Positions 48,670-55,889 are shown, counted from the stretch's first letter. The stretch is DNA of 64,000 bases from Rhodoferax sp. WC2427 (GCF_040822085.1 NZ_CP162006.1:2542001-2606000), one strand, 5' to 3'. The notes: generated from the letters alone by a model not told the origin. Numbers and translations are program-made.

Positions 48670-49515
48670 ATGGCCGACATCTTCCTGAGCTACAACGAAA
48701 AGGACCGCCCACGGGTGCGCCAACTGGCGCAGGCCCTGGAACGCGCGGGCTGGTCCGTCTGGTGGGACCGCCGCGTGCCTGCGGGCCTGACCTGGCGCAG
48801 CCTGCTGGAGCAGGAGCTGCAAAACATGCGCTGCATGCTGGTGCTGTGGTCGAACAACTCCGTTAAAAGCGAATGGGTCTGCGAAGAAGCCACCGAAGGG
48901 CGGCTGCTGGGGCGGCTGATCCCGGTATTCCTGGAGCGCGTGCGCCCGCCCGCCGGGTTCCGCGAGGTGCAGGCCGCCGACCTGGTGGACTGGGACGGCA
49001 CCAGCGACACCATTGGCCTGCAGCAACTGCTGGACGACATTGCCCACAAGTTGGGCAACCCCGCCGTGCAGCCGCCAGACCCGGCGCTCCGCGTGGCGGC
49101 GCAAGCGCCCCCGCCACCCCAGCCCACGCCCACCCTCTGGAATCCGTGGAAACAGGGGGCATGGATGGCCGCACTGCTGCTGGTGGCCGTGGGCATCTAC
49201 CTGGGCGTGGGTGCCGTGAAGCACCGCGAGGCCGTTGTCCCGATGGCAGACCCGCCCGCCGCCAGCACGCCCAGTGCCGCCGTGGTGGCCGAGCCGCCCA
49301 CCTTTGGCATGCCCACCACCCTCCCCAACATGGCCCCCGCCACACCCGCGCCGGTGGTCATCGCCGCCACACCCCCCGCAAAACTACCGCCTGTAACGGC
49401 TGCCGCTCCGGCCAAACGCACGCTGCCGGCCCGCTGCAACGCCATCCACGATCGCCAGGGTCTGGGCGAAACCCCGTCGGCGGCAGACCAGGCCTTTTTG
49501 AACAAGGAGTGCTAG
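48670..49515 (+). CDS. TIR-domain transmembrane protein
   Basis: A 281-residue protein. Residues 1-~135 form a TIR domain: box 1 ADIFLSYNEKD, then GWSVWWDRRVPAG, VLWSNNSVKSEWVCEEATEG, with Trp69 and Glu73 in the W-x3-E spacing of the catalytic Glu of NAD-cleaving TIR domains (SARM1, bacterial TIRs). One transmembrane helix (~167-187, MAALLLVAVGIYLGVGAV) follows a Pro-rich linker; then a Pro/Ala-rich presumably periplasmic stretch ends with a small motif having two Cys (ARCNAIHDRQGLGE ... LNKEC). The TIR would face the cytoplasm. First of three tightly packed genes. Immunity or signalling is inferred. Confidence 0.87.
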   Translation: MADIFLSYNEKDRPRVRQLAQALERAGWSVWWDRRVPAGLTWRSLLEQELQNMRCMLVLWSNNSVKSEWVCEEATEGRLLGRLIPVFLERVRPPAGFREVQAADLVDWDGTSDTIGLQQLLDDIAHKLGNPAVQPPDPALRVAAQAPPPPQPTPTLWNPWKQGAWMAALLLVAVGIYLGVGAVKHREAVVPMADPPAASTPSAAVVAEPPTFGMPTTLPNMAPATPAPVVIAATPPAKLPPVTAAAPAKRTLPARCNAIHDRQGLGETPSAADQAFLNKEC

Positions 49516-49517
49516 CC

Positions 49518-50750
49518 ATGCCACGCCTCACCCTCTGCGCATTGCTGACCGTGCTCGCCGCCTGCACCCGGCTGCCGCTGCCCGGCCCGGCAACACCCCC
49601 GACCCCCGTAGCCGCCGCGCCTGCGCCCCCACCGGCCGCAGCGCCCGCGGCCCCGCCACCGCCCACCCTGCCCTTTGACGAGGCGGTCACCAGCGCCGCC
49701 ACCGCGCTGCTGAACAACGCCCGCCTGCCCGGCCCGCCGCGCTACACCGTGGTGATCGACCCGCTGGTGGACGGCATGACCGGGGCCCAGTCCAACGCCA
49801 CCCGCTCCATGGGCCAGCGGCTGGAGGCCATGATCCGCGCCCAGTACCCGCAGTACGACCTGCAGCCGTTTACCGCCGCCAACGTGGCGCGCAGCCCGCT
49901 GGTGCTGATCGGCACCTTCACCGGCGTGAACGCGGCACGGCAGACGGCAGGCGTGCGCGAGGCCTTCCGCATCTGCTTTGCGCTGGCCGACCTGAAGACC
50001 GGCAAACTGGTCAGCAAGGGGCTGGCCTTCTCGAAGCCCGAGGGCGTGGACAGCACGCCCCTGGCCAGCTTCCGCGACGCGCCCGCCTGGACCGAAGACC
50101 CGGCCACGCAGGGCTACATCCGCACCTGCCAGGGCACGCGCGCGGGCGACCCGATCAACGCGCTCTACACCGAGCGCATCGTCGCCGCCGCCCAGGTGGC
50201 CGAGGCCATGGAAGCCTACGACGCGGGCCGCTACCAGGAGGCGCTGGACCTGTACACCAGCGCCCAGCGCACCGCAGCCGGCGACCAGTTCCGCGTCTAC
50301 AACGGCATCTACCTGGCGCAGTGGAAGCTGGGGCGACGCGACCGGGCCGAGGCCGCCTTTGGCAAGATCGTGGACTTTGGCCTGGCGCAAAAACGCCTGG
50401 CGGTGAAGTTCTTGTTCCGCCCTGGCTCCACCGCCTTTGGCACGGACAACCGCCAGACCGAGGCCTACCCGCTGTGGCTCAAGTCCATCGCCACCCAGAC
50501 CGCCAGCAGCCCCGCCTGCCTGGAGATTACCGGCCACACCAGCGCCACCGGCCCCGAGCCGCTGAACGAACGCCTGTCGCAGCTGCGCGCCGAATACGTC
50601 AAAACCCGCCTCGAAGCCAGCAACCCGACCCTGGCCAAGCGCAGCATCGCCAACGGGATGGGTTCGCGCCAAACCCTGGTGGGCAATGGGCGCGACGACG
50701 CCTCGGATGCGCTGGACCGCCGGGTGGAGTTCAAAGTGATTGGGTGCTGA
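49518..50750 (+). CDS. OmpA-family lipoprotein of the TIR cassette
   Basis: A 410-residue lipoprotein: signal peptide with lipobox LAAC (Cys16), a Pro/Ala linker (~20-55), a conserved domain (YTVVIDPLVDGMTGAQS, LVLIGTFTGVN) resembling FlgO/CsgG-type outer-membrane lipoproteins, a TPR-like stretch (EAYDAGRYQEALDLY), and a C-terminal OmpA-like domain (FLFRPGSTAF, GHTSATGPEPLNERLSQLRAEYV). The peptidoglycan-binding Asp of GHTD is Ser here, while the Arg of LSxxRA is kept. It starts 2 bp after the TIR stop and abuts the next gene without a gap. It may couple the outer membrane or cell wall to the TIR protein (inference). Confidence 0.83.
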   Translation: MPRLTLCALLTVLAACTRLPLPGPATPPTPVAAAPAPPPAAAPAAPPPPTLPFDEAVTSAATALLNNARLPGPPRYTVVIDPLVDGMTGAQSNATRSMGQRLEAMIRAQYPQYDLQPFTAANVARSPLVLIGTFTGVNAARQTAGVREAFRICFALADLKTGKLVSKGLAFSKPEGVDSTPLASFRDAPAWTEDPATQGYIRTCQGTRAGDPINALYTERIVAAAQVAEAMEAYDAGRYQEALDLYTSAQRTAAGDQFRVYNGIYLAQWKLGRRDRAEAAFGKIVDFGLAQKRLAVKFLFRPGSTAFGTDNRQTEAYPLWLKSIATQTASSPACLEITGHTSATGPEPLNERLSQLRAEYVKTRLEASNPTLAKRSIANGMGSRQTLVGNGRDDASDALDRRVEFKVIGC

Positions 50751-51242
50751 ATGGCCACCGCTCTTGATCTGCTGCGCCAGGCCAAAGCCGCTTACGGCGC
50801 CGAGTACGAAAAGCACCTGTTCGAGCAGTACAAGCTCTACGTGGACATGGCCGACCGCATCAGCGCCCGGCGCATGCTGGCCAACTCGTTCTTTGTGGGC
50901 GTGCACACCGCGCTGATCACCGCCTTTACCGTGATGCTGAAAGAGAAAGTGCTGCAGCCCACCCTGACCGGGCTGGCGCCATTCCTGGCGGTGGTGTTGC
51001 TGTGCTTCATCTGGTGGCGGGTGGTGTACTCGTACCGCCAGCTCAATTCCGCCAAGTTCAAGGTCATCCACGCGCTGGAGCAACTGCTGCCCGCCGCGCC
51101 GTTTGATGCGGAATGGACCGCCCTGGGCCGCGGCACCGATGCCCGCCGGTACCTGCCGCTGACCCATGTGGAAAACTGGGTGCCGGTGTGCTTTGGCCTG
51201 CTGTATGTGCTGCTGGGGCTGACGCTGTACACGGTTAGATGA
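50751..51242 (+). CDS. RipA-like small integral membrane protein
   Basis: A 163-residue protein starting directly after the lipoprotein stop. The cytoplasmic N-terminus YGAEYEKHLFEQYKLYVDMADRISARR is followed by three hydrophobic segments (~45-64, 76-96, 141-161). It resembles proteins called RipA-family octameric membrane proteins, named after Francisella RipA; this recognition is from memory of the N-terminal pattern. The packing with the TIR and OmpA-type genes implies a joint function. A copy of the dispersed repeat starts at its stop codon. Confidence 0.75.
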   Translation: MATALDLLRQAKAAYGAEYEKHLFEQYKLYVDMADRISARRMLANSFFVGVHTALITAFTVMLKEKVLQPTLTGLAPFLAVVLLCFIWWRVVYSYRQLNSAKFKVIHALEQLLPAAPFDAEWTALGRGTDARRYLPLTHVENWVPVCFGLLYVLLGLTLYTVR

Positions 51243-51300
51243 AAAATAGGCCGCTAGCGCTTATGGAATGGGCGTAGGCAGCTACTTTTTAGATAGCATA
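51243..51300 (+). repeat. Dispersed palindromic repeat, copy 9 (right flank of the TIR cassette)
   Basis: Reads AAAAATAGGCCGCTAGCGCT, TATGGAATGGGCGTAGGCAG, CTACTTTTTAGATAGCAT. Plus orientation with its GGCC end toward the cassette, opposite to copy 8. It lies between the RipA-like stop and the zur stop, tail to tail, and both flanks carry T runs. Confidence 0.85.
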
Positions 51301-51358
51301 GCCCACAGGCCCGGTGGCAGCAACCATGCGCAGCTTTAAAGCACTTGTGCAGTGCTGA

Positions 51359-51859
51359 TCAACGCTGGAATCCCTTGCCGGGCGCGCAGTCGCCGCAGAT
51401 GCCGCGCAACGCCAGGTCCACGCTGACGTTTTGCTGGCCCAGGGTCTTCAGGGCCTGGATGGCGGCAATGGCGGCCTGTGCCAGCTCGGCGTTGGTTTTG
51501 TCCATCTGGCCTTCCAACGGCAGGTCGCGGTGGCAGGCGTTGCATTCGAAATGCGGCGCGGCAGGGGCGTCGTCGTTGACCGCCTGGTAGTGGCGCACGC
51601 GCTCGGCGTCCACCTTGCAGCGCAACAGGCCCACCTCCGACAGGCGGTCCAGCAGGCGGTAGAGCGTGACGCGGTCCAGGGTGATGCTGGATTCACGGGC
51701 CAGGGCTTCCTGCAGCTGCGCGTGGGTCCAGCGCGTGTCGGCGTGGGCGCGCAGCCAGTCCACCACCATGCGGGCGGCATTGGTGCGGCGCAGTCCGTGG
51801 GCGACCAGCAGGTCGTCGGAGGAGCTTGCGGAGGAAGTGGAAGGTAAAGATGCAGCCAT
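51359..51859 (-). CDS. zur: Fur-family regulator (Zur type)
   Basis: A 166-residue Fur-family protein: winged helix (VAHGLRRTNAARMVVDWLR, ESSITLDRVTLYRLLDRLSEVGLL) and a C-terminal dimerisation/metal domain with HFECNACHRDLPLEG and GICGDCAPG, the two CxxC pairs of the structural zinc site. The gene is divergent from the zinc ABC transporter with a palindromic operator between them, which identifies it as the zinc uptake regulator. ATG 51859 is preferred; upstream codons run into the operator. Confidence 0.88.
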   Translation of the reverse strand: MAASLPSTSSASSSDDLLVAHGLRRTNAARMVVDWLRAHADTRWTHAQLQEALARESSITLDRVTLYRLLDRLSEVGLLRCKVDAERVRHYQAVNDDAPAAPHFECNACHRDLPLEGQMDKTNAELAQAAIAAIQALKTLGQQNVSVDLALRGICGDCAPGKGFQR

Positions 51860-51885
51860 GGGGTTCTCGCAATCCTGAAACCAGC

Positions 51886-51910
51886 AATATCGCAACCATG
51901 TTGCGATATA
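51886..51910. promoter_or_regulatory. Zur-type operator between zur and the zinc transporter genes
   Basis: ATATCGCAAC-CAT-GTTGCGATAT: perfect 10 bp arms with a 3 bp centre. Further GTTGC half-sites follow at 51915-51930 (TTGTTGCAATTGGGTTGCAT). Its place between the divergent regulator and transporter genes supports control of both. Confidence 0.75.
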
Positions 51911-51975
51911 CTTTGTTGCAATTGGGTTGCATTATCGCGCCGATTCCGCAACCCGTACCGACTTTACCCCGCCCC

Positions 51976-52095
51976 ATGACAACTCTCTCCCGCCCCCGTT
52001 TTCTGGCACTGTCGGCAACCGCCCGCCTGCTGCGCGTGGTCCCCGCCCTGGTGGCCTTGTGGTTGGCCGTGGCCTGGGCGTCCGGGCCATGGTGA
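51976..52095 (+). CDS. Small membrane peptide preceding znuC
   Basis: A 39-codon frame from ATG 51976 that overlaps the znuC start by 7 bp. After a basic start (TTLSRPRFLALSATARLLR) it has one hydrophobic helix (VVPALVALWLAVAWA). It is the first ATG after the Zur operator, and its stop is coupled to znuC, so a real small protein or a translational lead-in for znuC is plausible. No family is known to me. Confidence 0.5.
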   Translation: MTTLSRPRFLALSATARLLRVVPALVALWLAVAWASGPW

Positions 52096-52805
52096 CACTG
52101 GACGGGCTGACCGTCACCTACCGCGACCGCCCCACCCTGCACGGGGTCAGTGGCCGTTTTGCGCCGGGCTCGCTTACCGCGGTGGTGGGGCCCAACGGCG
52201 CGGGCAAAAGCACCTTGTTGAAAAGCATTTTGTCGCTGCTGCCGATTGCCCAAGGCCACCTGCAGGTCCACGCGCCACGCGGGCGCATTGCCTATTTGCC
52301 GCAGCAGTCGGCCATCGACCGCAGCTTTCCCATCACCGTGCATGACTGCGTGCTGCTGGGGGCGTGGCAGTCGGCGGGCGCGTTGGGCGGGCTGGGCAGT
52401 GCGGTGCTGGATGCGGCGGATGCTGCCTTGCACACCGTGGGCCTGTGCGGCTTTGCGCAGCGGCCCATCAGCGCCTTGTCGGCCGGGCAATTCCAGCGGG
52501 TGCTGTTTGCCCGGCTGCTGCTGCAAGACGCAGATCTGATCCTGCTGGACGAGCCTTTCAACGCCATCGACAGCAAAACCACCGCCGAGCTGCTGGCCCT
52601 GGTGGCCGACTGGCATGCCCGCCAGCGTACCGTGATTGCGGTGCTGCACGACCACAGCCAGGTACACCAGCACTTCCCGCAGACCCTGCTGCTGGCGCGC
52701 GGCGTGGTGGCCTGGGGCGACACCGCCGAGGTGCTGACGCCGCAGCACCTGGCACAGGCCCGGCTGCTCGGCGAAAGCTGGGACGACCACCGCCATGCCG
52801 CTTGA
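52089..52805 (+). CDS. znuC: Zinc/manganese ABC transporter, ATP-binding protein
   Basis: A 238-residue ABC ATPase: Walker A GPNGAGKSTLLKSIL (~residue 36), Q-loop LPQQSAIDRSFPITV, signature LSAGQFQRVLFARLL, Walker B LILLDEPFNAID and switch His in VLHDHSQV. The QSAIDRSFPITV pattern is typical of metal-type (ZnuC/MntB) ATPases. It overlaps znuB by 11 bp. Regulated by the divergent Zur-type protein (inference from operator). Confidence 0.92.
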   Translation: MVTLDGLTVTYRDRPTLHGVSGRFAPGSLTAVVGPNGAGKSTLLKSILSLLPIAQGHLQVHAPRGRIAYLPQQSAIDRSFPITVHDCVLLGAWQSAGALGGLGSAVLDAADAALHTVGLCGFAQRPISALSAGQFQRVLFARLLLQDADLILLDEPFNAIDSKTTAELLALVADWHARQRTVIAVLHDHSQVHQHFPQTLLLARGVVAWGDTAEVLTPQHLAQARLLGESWDDHRHAA

Positions 52806-53661
52806 CGCCATGCAGCACCTGTACGACCTGGCGATTGCGCCCTTTGCCGACTTCCTGTTCATGCGCCGCGCACTCGTCTCTGCCCTGGCGCTGGCCCTGG
52901 GCGCGGCCCCGCTGGGGGTGCTGTTGACGCTGCGCCGCATGAGCCTGTTTGGCGAGGCGCTCAGCCACGCCATCCTGCCCGGCGTGGCGCTGGGCTTCAT
53001 GTTCTTTGGCCTGTCGGCCATTGCCATGACGCTGGGCGGGCTGCTGGCGGGCATGCTGGTGGCGGCGGTGTCGGGCCTGGTGAGCCGCGCCACGGTGCTG
53101 CGCGAGGACGCGAGCCTGGCCGCCCTGTACCTGGTGTCGCTGGCGCTGGGGGTGATGCTGGTGTCGCGCCGCGGCTCGCAGCTGGACCTGCTGCACATCC
53201 TGTTTGGCAGCGCGCTGGGCGTGGATGCCAGCGGGCTGGTGCTGGTGGCCGGGGTGGCTACGGTCACGGTGGGCGCGTTGGCCGTGTTTTACCGGGCGTT
53301 TTTGCTGGAGAGCTTTGACCCGGCCTACCTGCAAAGCGCCAGTGGCCGCAAGGCCGCCGTGGTGCAGCAGGGCTTTTTGCTGCTGGTGGTGTTGAACCTG
53401 GTGGCGGGCTTCCAGACCCTGGGCACGCTGATGGCCGTGGGCATCATGATGCTGCCCGCCGTGTCGGCCCGGCTGTGGCACGACACCCTGCCCGCGCAAA
53501 TGCTCAACGCCGTGGCGCAGGCCGCCACGGCCAGCTTCCTGGGCCTGCTGATTTCCTACCACCAGGACACCGCCAGCGGCCCCACCGTGATCGTCTGCGC
53601 CGGAAGCCTGTACGCCCTGTCGCTCTTGCTGGCCCCACGCGGCTGGCTGCGCACCCACTGA
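52795..53661 (+). CDS. znuB: Zinc/manganese ABC transporter, permease
   Basis: A 288-residue permease of the ABC-3 family with eight or nine helices: FMRRALVSALALALGAAPLGVLLTLRRMSLFGEALSHAILPG is the family opening (SHA motif), and GTLMAVGIMMLPAVSARLW the conserved late helix. Overlaps znuC; followed by an intercistronic hairpin and znuA. Confidence 0.93.
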   Translation: MPLDAMQHLYDLAIAPFADFLFMRRALVSALALALGAAPLGVLLTLRRMSLFGEALSHAILPGVALGFMFFGLSAIAMTLGGLLAGMLVAAVSGLVSRATVLREDASLAALYLVSLALGVMLVSRRGSQLDLLHILFGSALGVDASGLVLVAGVATVTVGALAVFYRAFLLESFDPAYLQSASGRKAAVVQQGFLLLVVLNLVAGFQTLGTLMAVGIMMLPAVSARLWHDTLPAQMLNAVAQAATASFLGLLISYHQDTASGPTVIVCAGSLYALSLLLAPRGWLRTH

Positions 53662-53662
53662 A

Positions 53663-53724
53663 AGGACTTCCGCAGCGCGCTCTGTATCGCCCTTCGGGCA
53701 CACAGATCGACTTGCGTAAGTCCT
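53663..53724 (+). promoter_or_regulatory. Structured RNA between znuB and znuA
   Basis: The 89 bp gap holds a nested hairpin: outer arms AGGACTT-c-CGCA (53663-53674) and TGCG-t-AAGTCCT (53713-53724); inner TCTGT..GCCC-TTCG-GGC..ACAGA. No T run follows directly, though ATTTTTAT comes 5 bp later. It could stabilise the znuA mRNA or partly terminate, balancing binding protein against permease. Confidence 0.55.
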
Positions 53725-53750
53725 GCCGATTTTTATAAAGGAGCTTCCTC

Positions 53751-54629
53751 ATGCTTTTCAAACGCGTTCTCGCCGTGCTGGCCGTAGCCATGTCCTTTGG
53801 TGCGTCGGCCCAAATCCCGGTCACCACCAGCTTCAGCATCCTGGCCGATCTGGTGCAAGTGGTGGGTGGTGACCGGGTGGCCGTGACGGCGCTGGTCGGC
53901 CCCAACGAGGATGCCCACGTGTTCGAGCCCAAACCCGCCGATGCCAAGGCCATCCTTGCATCGAAACTGGTGGTCAGCAACGGCCTGGGCTTCGAGCCGT
54001 GGATGGGCAAGCTGGTGCAATCCGCAGGGTACAAGGGGGCCAGCGTGATCGCGTCCACCGGCGTGCAGCCGCGCAAGATGGAGGATGAGGGCCGCACCGT
54101 CACCGACCCGCATGCCTGGCAAAACCCCGCCAACGTCATTTATTACGTGAACAACATCCGCAAGGCGCTGGAACAGCTCGACCCCGCCGGGGCCGCAAGC
54201 TACCAGGCCCGCACCAGCGCCTATGTAGCCGAGCTACAGGCGCTGGATGCCTGGGGCACCGCCCAGTTTGCCGCCGTGCCCGCTGCCAAGCGCAAGGTGA
54301 TCACCTCGCACGACGCGTTTGGCTACTTTGCCGCCCATTACCAGCTGAAGTTTCTGGCCCCGCAAGGCGTGTCCACCGACGGTGAAGCCAGCGCCAGGCA
54401 GGTCGCCAGCCTGATCCGCCAGATCCAGCGCGAGAAGATCAAGGCGGTGTTCATTGAAAACATGGCCAACCCCAAGCTGCTGGCGCAGCTGTCGAAAGAA
54501 GCCAACGTCGTCCCCGGTGACACCTTGTACGCCGACGCACTATCGGCCCCCGACCAGCCGGGTGCCAGCTATCTGAAGATGGCGCGCCACAACATCACGG
54601 CGCTGGTGGCGGGTTTGCAGAAAAACTAA
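53751..54629 (+). CDS. znuA: Zinc/manganese ABC transporter, substrate-binding protein
   Basis: A 292-residue periplasmic metal-binding protein. Signal peptide residues 1-20 (LFKRVLAVLAVAMSFGASA). Metal ligands of cluster A-I: His in EDAHVFEP, His in DPHAWQNP, His in ITSHDAFGYFA and Asp in GDTLYADAL. The long His-rich loop of many ZnuA proteins is absent, so Mn specificity cannot be excluded; the Zur context favours zinc. Preceded by AAAGGAG. The last 35 bp overlap a methyltransferase gene on the other strand. Confidence 0.93.
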   Translation: MLFKRVLAVLAVAMSFGASAQIPVTTSFSILADLVQVVGGDRVAVTALVGPNEDAHVFEPKPADAKAILASKLVVSNGLGFEPWMGKLVQSAGYKGASVIASTGVQPRKMEDEGRTVTDPHAWQNPANVIYYVNNIRKALEQLDPAGAASYQARTSAYVAELQALDAWGTAQFAAVPAAKRKVITSHDAFGYFAAHYQLKFLAPQGVSTDGEASARQVASLIRQIQREKIKAVFIENMANPKLLAQLSKEANVVPGDTLYADALSAPDQPGASYLKMARHNITALVAGLQKN

Positions 54630-55215
54630 AGGTAAGCAGCAAGTTGTTGGCCGGCATGGCTACCCGCTCGCGCAGCGCCAGGCCCGCCAGCGCGGCCTGT
54701 TGCACCACGTCGTCGAGTTGGCGGATGCCCCAGGCGGGGTCGCGCTGGCGCAGGTCGGCATCAAAGTCCAGGTTGCCCGCCGACGTGGGCACGCCGCGTT
54801 CCAGGTAGGGGCCGTAGGTGATGAGCACGCCGCCGGGGGCCAGGTGGGCCGCCGCCCCGCGCATCAGCGCCGCGCAGGTGGCCCAGGGGGAGATGTGCAG
54901 CATGTTGGCGCAGTAGATGGCATCGAATTTTTCTACCAGCGGCCACGGGGCCAGCACGTCCAGCCGCAGCGGCGGCAGCACATTGGCCACCCCGGCTTGC
55001 GTACACCAGTAGGCGATGGAGCCGAAGGCATCTTCCTGCGCATCGCTGGGTTGCCAGGTCCAGCCGGGCAGGCCGTGGGCAAAACCGGCCACATGCTGGC
55101 CGGTGCCACTGGCGATTTCCAGCGCCCTGCCCTGGGCGGGCAGGACGCGCTGCAACACTTTCAGGATGGGCGGCAGGTTGCGCTCCGCGGCGGGGCTGTG
55201 TTGGGGAATGTTCAT
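54595..55215 (-). CDS. DUF938 SAM-dependent methyltransferase
   Basis: A 206-residue class I methyltransferase: SAERNLPPILKVLQRVLP-type opening, motif I LEIASGTGQHVAGFA, then YCANMLHISPW and APGGVLITYGPYLERG. It matches the DUF938 family (small proteobacterial methyltransferases of unknown substrate). ATG 55215 fits. It overlaps znuA 3' ends antiparallel by 35 bp and lies 10 bp after the DUF2007 gene, likely one transcript. Confidence 0.88.
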   Translation of the reverse strand: MNIPQHSPAAERNLPPILKVLQRVLPAQGRALEIASGTGQHVAGFAHGLPGWTWQPSDAQEDAFGSIAYWCTQAGVANVLPPLRLDVLAPWPLVEKFDAIYCANMLHISPWATCAALMRGAAAHLAPGGVLITYGPYLERGVPTSAGNLDFDADLRQRDPAWGIRQLDDVVQQAALAGLALRERVAMPANNLLLTFSFSANPPPAP

Positions 55216-55225
55216 ACGCCTATTT

Positions 55226-55528
55226 TCAGGCAGGCATCCAGGCCGCGCAGTGCCAGCACTGCTCAAATCCGCCCTCCACCAGCTCACCACAGACGCACAG
55301 CCAGCGGTGTTGGGGCAGGTTTTGCAGGTGGTGCAAGAGCGTGCGGGCGCGGGTTTCCTGGGTGGGGTGGTGGATCCAGACCTCGGGCAGGCACTGGTCG
55401 GGGGGTAAATCGCCAGCAATGCCGCTGAGGTACTGGCGCTGCACGCTGGCGGTGATGCCTTCAAACTGCAACGCGTCCACCCACAGCGTGGCGATGGCGA
55501 GGTTCGGGGCTTGGGTCAGGCGCAGCAT
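55226..55528 (-). CDS. DUF2007-type protein with zinc-ribbon tail
   Basis: A 100-residue cytoplasmic protein. LRLTQAPNLAIATLWVDALQFEGI resembles the DUF2007 (putative signal-transducing) domain, followed by a C-terminal Cys cluster CVCGELVEGGFEQCWHC that should bind zinc. The start ATG 55528 lies only 6 bp from the inverted-repeat element, so its native promoter region has been replaced or separated by that element. Function unknown. Confidence 0.78.
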   Translation of the reverse strand: MLRLTQAPNLAIATLWVDALQFEGITASVQRQYLSGIAGDLPPDQCLPEVWIHHPTQETRARTLLHHLQNLPQHRWLCVCGELVEGGFEQCWHCAAWMPA

Positions 55529-55532
55529 GCGT

Positions 55533-55804
55533 TAGAACGTGTTTATGATCTCTTTGGGGTCGCGCAGGTGCCTGTTCGGGATGCGCAGTTAGGCGCAAAA
55601 CCCAAGCCCAGGCGTCCGCCTGGGCTGGTTTTGTAACGACACTGAGCGCCCGAAAAGGCACCTGCCCTTCGGGTTGGGGTGAAATCGGGCGATTTGTCTG
55701 CCCCAGCCCTTGCATGGGCAGGGAGCCCATGCTGCGGTCTGCGACAACCAACTCATCCCGATTGCACCCCAACGCGATCCCAAAGAGATCATAAACACGT
55801 TCTA
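55533..55804. mobile_element. MITE-like element with 31-32 bp terminal inverted repeats and TA flanks
   Basis: Left end AGAACGTGTTTATGATCTCT... (55534-55564) and right end (55773-55803) are inverted copies, 30 of 31 bases matching. Both ends carry TA (55533-55534 and 55803-55804), consistent with a TA target duplication as made by IS630/Tc1-mariner elements. Inside are two strong hairpins: AAAACC..AGCCCAGGCG/CGCCTGGGCT..GGTTTT (55597-55632) and GCATGGGC-AGGGA-GCCCATGC (55712-55732). No transposase gene fits in 270 bp. Together with dispersed-repeat copy 10 it fills the gene-free stretch 55529-55889. Confidence 0.75.
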
Positions 55805-55835
55805 TGGCATACGCCGCTGCACCGGCAAAAACTAC

Positions 55836-55884
55836 ACTTTTTATAGCTGCTTGTGCTGATGGAATAAGCACGGGAGGCCTAAAA
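55836..55884 (-). repeat. Dispersed palindromic repeat, copy 10
   Basis: On the plus strand: CACTTTTTATAGCTGCTTGT, GCTGATGGAATAAGCACGGG, AGGCCTAAAAC. Minus orientation, between the inverted-repeat element and msrA. The msrA stop (55890) follows within 6 bp. Confidence 0.8.
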
Positions 55885-55889
55885 CACTC

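Noticed and set aside
55461..55871. A 136-codon minus-strand frame across the inverted-repeat element
   Set aside because: It runs through both terminal inverted repeats and the internal hairpins, has no family resemblance and no ribosome site; not a transposase.
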